Shown one piece after another: positions 46,179 to 60,000 of a stretch of DNA of 60,000 bases (the first letter of the stretch is position 1; the number at the start of each line of letters is the position of its first letter). This DNA is from Bolinopsis microptera. Taxonomy: Eukaryota; Ctenophora; Tentaculata; Lobata; Bolinopsidae. The stretch lies in the NCBI RefSeq assembly GCF_026151205.1, contig NC_087077.1, forward strand, positions 3,040,001-3,100,000, in the 5' to 3' direction. Made by a program: the position numbers and the translations under genes. The notes under the pieces are model-generated. The model saw only the letters and a list, made by a program, of their open reading frames with translations, did no database searches and was not told where the DNA came from.

Positions 46179-46306
46179 CAGGTCTACAACGTATGACAAG
46201 CTTGCTAGTATATTTATTGATTCACGATGTCAATCTTTCGCATCTCGCCGATCTGCATGAAGCATTATTTGATGCGCGCGCGACCCAGTAGTGCACCGCG
46301 CTACAA

Positions 46307-47470
46307 GTATATTTATAGACTGATCTCTCACGGAAATGCAAAAACGGGTAGCTGTCCTTCGGAATCAATGTCATCGAGAACTGGAAAAATGTCTTTTAAA
46401 CCGGAACCCGATCAGCCATGCTCTTCTGAACAGCCACGAACCAGAAATCAGCTAGGATGAGTTAAGTAACACGCGTCAAGGTGTCTGTTCTCGGTTGGGA
46501 TGATGGTATTCACTTTAAGTATATTTATTCTTTCTGTCCCTATCACTACGACCAAGATCAGCATAAGTGTTTTCTTATTTTATGACAAAGAAACAACAAA
46601 CATATGAATATAAAATAATCAATCATTTTCGCATGTAATTATAACAAATCAAAAATTCTTGCCGACATTCTTTTTAAATCTTTCAAAACAAAATTTCCGA
46701 AATTTCATGCAGTCAGGAAGCAAGCGCAGAACATCCACTATATCCAGGAACAACATAATATAATAGAGATTAAAGAACCCAGTAAAATGAAAAAGATACT
46801 TAAATTACTGACTTTAGTTTCAGCAAATTGTGTAACAAAAGGCTAAATTGTAAATTGGCAAACTTAGCATAAAGGAATTGTGTTAGAGCTTAGTTTACTC
46901 GAGTAAGCGACCCAAATTATACGAAATACGGATTAGGGTTAAGGAAATTCTGGCGCGAGGAATTGGTATCAATATGAGTGCATTTTAAAATAAACATATT
47001 GTAAAGCAATTTTAAAAAGATCAAAATAAAATAAGAAAATGGAATAAAATATTATATAATATGAAATATATTATAAAATACTTTCTTGCGTAATACAACA
47101 AAATATCGAGAATTTCGCCTCTCTCTCAGTTGGAGTTATTATTGGTACCCAATAAAAAAGAAATAAATTAATGTGGTGCGGAGCACAAAATATTTTCTAT
47201 ATTACATCTGTCAGTGACTGTTCATTGCGGTGCAGTCAATACAATCGACGAATCCATATTCAAAATAAAAGTCATTTGAATTTTAAGTTCTGCAAAAATA
47301 AAATCTGCAATAAAGCGAACACAGGAAACTCCCTCTTTCTGAGGAGCTTCAGGGGTCAGAACCTCGACATAAAACCCCTTACCACGTGATCTGTTTCTTG
47401 TCGTCAAGTTTTGCTTTAGCGGCTTTGATCATATCGCGTACTATCTGTACGACTTGAGCTGGACGCGGCT
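46307..47470. other. Intergenic, downstream of SMURF
   Basis: AT-rich with no coding signature. The 3' untranslated region of the minus-strand SMURF gene should extend into it; no signal was confidently chosen. Confidence 0.4.
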
Positions 47471-53175
<5,705 letters not shown>

Positions 53176-55304
53176 CTGAAAATGGGAGGTTTAATTATCT
53201 GATTAATTAGTTATTAATTATCTGGTTAAAACTTTAGATTTAGTTTGAAAATGTGGACCTGATCTGAGGAATTGAGCTACAGACCCTAGGGCTAAGATAA
53301 GCGATTTAAATGCAGATACAGTATGCTATCATGGGAGTTACTGATGTTTAGAAGATGGTTATGTTAAGACATTTAATAGAAAATTTACTTCATCATGACT
53401 GGTAGTGGACTTTACAGTTTACAAGGACTAAGAGCAAATATTCTTGACAAAACATGTGATTAGAAATCAACCAGTTATAAGCAATTGTTTTAGTCACGTG
53501 CCATGTCGACGACCAACACGGCTGGGATCAACGCACAAATCCGGGCCAGTCACCACAAATCATTCTCGTAATTTATATGAAAATTTTCGAGGTTGAAGAC
53601 CGAAAGTTAGCGGCCTTATATTTCGTGTCTAAGAAGAGGATTTAGTGCCGAAAAAAGATCAGAAGTTGAGGGAGAAACATGAGAATTTGGCGGTCTAACT
53701 GATTAAAAGTAAGGGAGATGTGTGCAGCTTAACAATGGGCTATTTACAAGAGTTAATATTATTATCACATGTGATACCGTGTAATGTTGTAGCTAGACAG
53801 CAGTAATATTATGTGCATATTATCATACCGACTAGATAAACAAACATGTTGGCACATGTTACACACACAACACATCAATTATAGTACAACAACAATAATA
53901 ACAGGTGCTCACAAACAACATCCCGCCAAAACATGTTCCAACTGAAGTATGTCACATATTTAACATACCCGTCTCTCCCATATCCTTAGTCCTTATCTAA
54001 ATTCCAAAACAATCCAGCCCCCAATTCGCACATGTACAGCTGGCGAGGTGGACTGCTGACTGTTCGCTCTTATCTCCCTTATCACTACTTAGTATAATTG
54101 TGTTACTGGCCGCCTGTCTGCTGCGCTGCAAGGCATGACCTGCCCGTGCTTTTAGACAAGCCCCAGTTAATATTTTAATTCGAGCTCTTCGACAGGACAG
54201 GTTAAAGTTTTAAAGTTTTTCTGTAAATTTCACACTCGCGAGTCAATGTTAGTTTAGGCGAGCTGGAGAATACGGGAATTATTGAGTGACCTTAAACCTT
54301 GAGGGAGTTGTTAGACTCACAGACTCCTGTGGAATGTGGATTATGGAGAGGCAGACAATAATACCGGAGTCACCGCTACACTTTGCAAGGCGAAATATAA
54401 GTATGACACACCGCACGGATATCAAATTATAGACCGAATAAGAAATCGTTTGGAAGAATCGGTGAATGTTTTGTGTTACAAATTAGGCTTTATCTGAGTT
54501 TAGGTCGGTCGTAATGCGGGTGGGAAAACAGGAACATGATTTTACTTGCCTTTTACCTGAGTTTTGACAGTGAAGAGTCAGGTCATGACAAGTTGGGACA
54601 GAATGGGGACATGATTGTGGACCTTAAATTCGATCATATTGTGATTATATGTTGGCAATAATAAAATCATACAGCGCAGCAAACATAAACAATCCTGTGA
54701 TTATTCTAGACAGCAAACAGGACTTTTAAAAGCACGGGGATTAGGTTTAAGGGAGATTTTGTTTTAAAGGGTATGCTGTGATTGCTTGCAGTAAAACTTC
54801 TTCAAAGCTTGATTCTTTATAGCTTACATTCCACAAGGTATTGCAATGTCTAATTTTTTATTGTAAAGCGAAAAAGATCAAAAGATTAAAGATTAAAAAA
54901 GAAAGATCAAAAGATCAACTGTCAGGATTTATATCAAGTGTTTAATTGAGGGCTAACTAGTTCTACACACATTTTCTTTGTCCTCAACTCAGTTACATAA
55001 TAATAATAATAAATAACTTAATATATTAATCGTGTGCCTGGATAAAGAAAAACATTAAATCTTTACATCGGACTATCCTGATAATCAGAAACAATCTGTC
55101 GATTAAAGAAACTTATTATAAATATTATGTTATATATAATATATCTCACATACACTTTACACTTACTGAGATAGGGAGGGATCATATCCAATACTGTCCT
55201 GTATCACTCTGAAACACATAAATATTCACACTTCAGCTTTACAACAACACATCATTACACAAGTTTTACACAAGTTTACACACATGATATATAATATATA
55301 TATG

Positions 55305-55455
55305 TTACACACACACACACACACACAACATGTAGACTCTACACACAAACAGACACACACACACACAACATGTAGACTCTACACACAGACAAACAGACAC
55401 ACACACACACAACATGTAGACTCTACACACAGACAAACAGACACACAAACACACT
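55305..55455 (+). repeat. (CA)n-rich tandem repeat, three larger units
   Basis: A (CA)n tract followed by AACATGTAGACTCTACACAC and an AGACAAACAG spacer is repeated about three times with a ~50-bp period. Confidence 0.9.
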
Positions 55456-57660
55456 CTCTACACCAGTACAGCTGCTAGAGAACATCTCTCTTCCTCAACT
55501 CGAATTAACACTGCTGCTACCTCCAACACATACGTTACGATAATTCGGGAGACACAACTGGTGGACCAATCAGGGCTCGCTCTTCCACCCACGTGTCACC
55601 ATGACAACCAATCACGGCACAGAATCAGGGTCACGTGACATTGTCAATTGGAGCGTAATGAGGATGTTATTTAATAGCTAAGCTAATTCATTGTCACCTC
55701 CAAAATTGCGATATATTATATAATATGTTGTGCAGGAATGTGGCGAAGGACGGTTTGGATCGCGCCCTCAAAACTTCTTGCCTCGTTAATGGAAACGTAT
55801 TAAAATATTTCATCCGAGACCAGCCTCATATTGACACGAAAATAACACGGCTAAAACCAAGCCTACGTTCTACAAAACATCTGTATTCTGTACCGATATC
55901 AGACGTACAGTTGTCAATACTACTTGTCATTGTAAGTGATAATATGCAGTTATAGGCCACGTGATCTATCGTATTATCGTTATGATTGCAAGAACGAATC
56001 CCTGCAGGACAGAGCGGAAGAGCATGAGGATTCGCTCCAGCGACAATAGATGTGTTTTATCAATGGATGTTTCCTTGATCCTTTCACCCAACCATTTTCA
56101 CAGGAGATGCTCTCACAAAACTGTGAGTCATCGCGTGGGAGCATTGATAAGAAGAGTAGACAATAGAGACTTGTTCACACATCATTTCACCCTTCATTAT
56201 ATTATATCTCCTAATCAATTATCTAATTACTTTACAAGATAACGGCTACTAGATCCCTGTTCAACCAACCATTAAAACCGGTTAACTGCAACACATCGTG
56301 GGTAAGATGTTTTTTATCCTAATCAAATTGTCTATAAATAAAACATTAGTGCAACCGGCGTCAGGGAAAAAAGGCTCAATTCTAAAAGTGTTCTCCACAG
56401 ACAAATACACCGCTTTTCAATTTTTATCCATCCTTTGATAAATAATCTTCAAAGTCTAAAGCTTGATACATTATGTAGCAATCCTTTGAACTATCAAATG
56501 CATATCGCAATGTTGGAACTATAATTGAATCTGGATACAGTATCGTTGAAACACGACAGATTTTAAGACAGAAACTCAGTTTGACAGTTTCCTGTTAGCA
56601 ATCAGCAGATTATATATAATATAATCCCGGAAGTAGAAGATCGATGTTTTTAAACAGAGATCATACTTTGAAATATATCTAGATCTCAGCTGCTGAGTGC
56701 CCTCTGCTAGGCGCTGTAACTGCTCACAATTTGAAATGTGGGCTGCAGCAGCAGCAGCAGATATAATATTTACAGTACAAGTATTAGATCAGATCATGTG
56801 CTTTTGTAAATGGACTCTTGTCTTATTACTATTGTCTCTTTCTATCTTCATGGCCTCCCGTAATTGGGGTGGGCTCTTGTAATTGGTCTACAATCCATGA
56901 TATAAAGTAATTAGTAATTACAAAGTAAACGACTGTTCATTTTGCGGATATTCATTTTGCGGATGACATAACATGTGTTTTAACATACAGTGGCTCCAAT
57001 GTTATGTCTAGGGTAACTCTCACGTCACCATCATCACCAGGGGTACTCATTGTCCGCTAAAGTAAAATCACAGATATGACAGAACGAGCAAGTTTCTTAT
57101 TCAATCACAATGAAAATCCGGAATAATCGTCATACTCGGACAATCGGACGAGGGACATGAGTCATGACCATCTGATCCCAAGTGCATTAAGGGTTATGTT
57201 GGGGTACAGCTTGGTACGATACGAGGACCCTATAATTCATATATATATCATATATATATTTATAAATCCTGAGTAATCCAAGCGTTCGCGTTAGCTAAAA
57301 ATTCAACACATTTGAGAAATGAAAATTGGGGACATATTAGGTAATGTTAATGCAATAAGTAATAGCTATGAAACCCAATCAGTGCATAATAACTGGTATT
57401 TATACTGAAACCCCTGATCGCTGATAAATATACTCCAAACAGTCTCCAGATATCACAATATCTATTTACAAACACTGAACTGGTCGTTTGCGCAATACAA
57501 CAGTGTTACCTTATAAGTGTACCAAAACGAACCCATCATAATAATAGACACTATTTATAGCGCAATCCTTAGTTTCTCAGTTTAGAATTCTAGTCGGTTA
57601 GAACTGACCAGTTTACCGATTACTTGAAATTGTCCTCTACAAACAAGAACCCAGGGTTGT

Positions 57661-57724
57661 CCTGTAAGTCACATACAGTAATAATGTCCTGTAAGTCACA
57701 TACAGTCCTGTAAGTCACATACAC
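57661..57724 (+). repeat. Three copies of CCTGTAAGTCACATACA
   Basis: Copies at 57661, 57688 and 57707. The first two are separated by 9 bases and the last two by 1, and the third ends in C instead of G. Confidence 0.9.
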
Positions 57725-58269
57725 TATACAGGTCGTGGTGATGACAGAGGTATGGTTTAAAGAGAGAACGGGGGTTCAGCTGTGTAGGATACGTGTAAAG
57801 AGCTGAACATATTACTAAACAGTTCAAATAATAAGTGTTAACTGATCCGTAGTGTTAACTGATTTTCAGTGGGTATCATAGCAAGATCACACCTCGCCGA
57901 CAAAGCAAACAGTATCACGCCTTTAACACATTCTACAGTACTACACTGATGGTGGTACACTGTAGACACTGTAGACACCGTAGACAGGGTAGATTACCAG
58001 TGTAGACTATCAGAGAGATTGTGTAGGAAAACTAACTTGTCTCCCCTCTAGGCTCGAACACCAACGGTTAGTGCTGGGCCTCCACTACCGGATGTCACTT
58101 GGTGAAGGTATGCAGGATTTTACACAAATATCAGAGTATATTACACATGAAATATCACTAGAATTATAAATATCACAGACTATCATTCACAAAGGCGAGT
58201 GCCGACTGTGAAACTCACACGAAACTTTCCCACCAGATACTCCAGAAACTCATGATTTCAATCACACAG

Positions 58270-58408
<139 letters not shown>

Positions 58409-60000
58409 TTGATATGATGGTAAATTCCACTCTTTTATAAGTATATTTCATTAAATTATATATATACATTAAAGTTATATATTGCGAGAGGGATTATTAT
58501 AATATAATACACATTATCCTTACCACGGTTGGACGGTGGTAGACTAGATAGTATACCACATTAAGGTCAGTCTCTCAGGACACAAGACGGACAAACCAGT
58601 ACTAATCCATTAACTCTGCAGTATAAATAGCACTAAAGCTGGGTATTTCACCGTGACTACCGGATATTTTATTATGCAAGGATATTATTTATTTTAATGT
58701 TACCGTGGCCGTGCTAGAGCGTTTTATCAAGTTGCCGGATATTTTATAAAACCTTAGAACCTTTCATCTCTTTGTTTTCCACCAGCACAGGACCTCAAGG
58801 TTTACCAAAACAAAGCTGCCCACATCACTGTGATTAAGTGATATCACAAAGTGGTAATACAAAGCAAGCCTCTACGTGGTGGTATCACCAGTTTATATTG
58901 TAATAACGGGGGATATTTATTATTCACATTACCAATCCATCAAAGAGAAATATCTAAAACTCTCCCATCTTTCATCTCCCACCAAATGCAATAAAGTAGT
59001 TACATTTGCCAAATTTGGTAGAGAGCTAGCGACTGCTTTATCTCCGGTAATGTTAATATATTTCTCTTTGTGACGGTGGTGAGAGCTCGGTTTGTCTGGG
59101 CCGGGGTTACACTGTGATTCTAGTGATTTTGTAAATCGGAAAATGGTAGACCCAGAGTGTGGGCTGTAATGGAGGTAGGAGGAGAAGTCTGGGGGGTTTT
59201 GTTTTGTTGTTACCTGGTGATGAGGAAATATATAATAGGGTTTGAAGTTTGGTTGTGGATGTTCTGTATTGTAAAGGTAGTGTAACGCAATAACTTCAGT
59301 GTAACCGCTGGCCAAAGGTTACATGTTAATTCGACAGAGATTGGTATGTCAGGTTTGTTTATTTTAAGCGGTTTTTGTGGAGGTTTGAAACAGTTTTAAC
59401 AAAGCTATCTGTTCAGTAAAAATAATAAAATTGTCCCAAATAGCTAGGCTGGCAGAACAAGAATCATTCCATGTATTTTTAATGAACATCACATCGCCAG
59501 AAATCAAATTTACTTGTAGCTCAGTAAGTTGAAATTATATTCAATTTCATCCTCCTGACACTACTGACAGTAGTTAATCAAATTTTGTCACATCTTCACC
59601 AAATCTCCGACAAGATAACCAACATCACCACTCACTTCCTAACTGTTGAGGTAACAAATATAATGAAATAGAGCCCCAACTGTCGAGCTCGAACAAAGAA
59701 GCCACCAGAAGAAGTCCCTCCTTTCTCAAAATACCCTCCTCTTCAACTGTGATTAATTTGTCAAATGTTAAATTAAAAGTGTTGTGTTGTCCCAGCAGAC
59801 AGCTGGTGAGTGTGTTCCCCCTTACATTGAACCTCGAAATTAGTGGTCCGTATTACCGGGTATTATTGACATGGTTGTACCAGCAGTCCCCCAAATATTA
59901 TAATCTATTAGATTAAATTCTTTGGGGAATATGGGGAAGCCTGGAGGTAACTGGCAGCGGCCCGGCAATACAATACGTTTAACTTCTCTAATTTTAAAAG

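Larger units (their letters stand above)
43912..46306. repeat. CpG-rich block of repeated modules in both orientations
   Basis: Modules recur through an interval much richer in CpG than its surroundings. They are GATTGACATCGTGAATCAA or its complement (about ten sites, also near 43612); TCGCATCTCGCCGATCTGCAT; TAGTGCATCGCGCTACAA; and GACGCGCGCCGAGTTG (43924 and 44479). A ~105-bp composite at 44235-44340 is present in reverse complement at 45805-45908 and, with an internal deletion, at 46217-46306. A second composite (ATGTCAATTCAT...CAGCTCGGCGCGGCACAGTA) appears at 44714 and 44926. No gene was recognised. Confidence 0.75.

Noticed and set aside
58038-58112. Possible first SMURF exon (minus strand, GSGGPALTVG)
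   Set aside because: No in-frame start or good donor in the right phase, and no C2-domain residues nearby.
58929-59315. 128-codon minus-strand open frame
   Set aside because: No signal peptide, domain, codon bias or supporting splice sites; possible by chance in a window this size.

Overview
This is eukaryotic, almost certainly animal, genomic DNA. Its genes are split by GT-AG introns, it carries eukaryote-type tRNA-Arg genes, microsatellites and many short DNA-transposon relics, and it encodes MCM10, a microsomal cytochrome P450 and a SMURF-type HECT ubiquitin ligase, a family known from animals. Base composition is AT-rich. No sequence here fixes the phylum; a marine or other invertebrate is my inference. 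All exon models were assembled by eye from splice sites, reading-frame phase and family resemblance.

Layout. 1-1067 (+): the 3' part of MCM10. 1597-4823 (+): a seven-exon gene for an unrecognised ~301-residue protein with a presequence-like N-terminus; its introns hold a small TA-flanked MITE and a telomere-like palindrome. 8129-10875 (-): a three-exon P450 resembling CYP46/clan 4, with one apparent frameshift. 11-31 kb is mostly gene-free: a weak candidate for a small gene (exons at 14.0 and 21.1 kb), a Tc1/mariner-type relic, a 38-bp tandem repeat and several non-autonomous inverted-repeat elements. The most unusual of these is a ~2.2-kb element at 28.7-30.9 kb, built around a recurring TTTGTCACA motif whose orientation flips near its right third. 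31074-41210 (+): twelve recognised exons of a PP2C-like protein resembling Drosophila CG9801. Its introns hold a (TCTG)n tract, an antisense nested gene for a secreted cysteine-repeat protein, a LINE relic, two tRNA-Arg genes and a C-tract-ended MITE. 42.9-43.5 kb: two more tRNA-Arg genes in inverted orientation. 43.9-46.3 kb: a CpG-rich block of repeated modules and short perfect hairpins. 47471-53175 (-): nine exons of a SMURF orthologue (WW, WW, HECT). 53.2-60 kb: no recognised exon; simple repeats, probably a 5' SMURF intron or upstream DNA.

The genes do not form a pathway; this is an ordinary stretch of animal chromosome with unrelated neighbours. MCM10 serves replication initiation, SMURF ubiquitinates TGF-beta/BMP and Rho pathway proteins, the P450 is probably a sterol or fatty-acid type monooxygenase, and the PP2C-like protein is uncharacterised. 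Three apparent frameshifts, each repaired by adding one base, suggest uncorrected single-base deletions in the assembly rather than dead genes.
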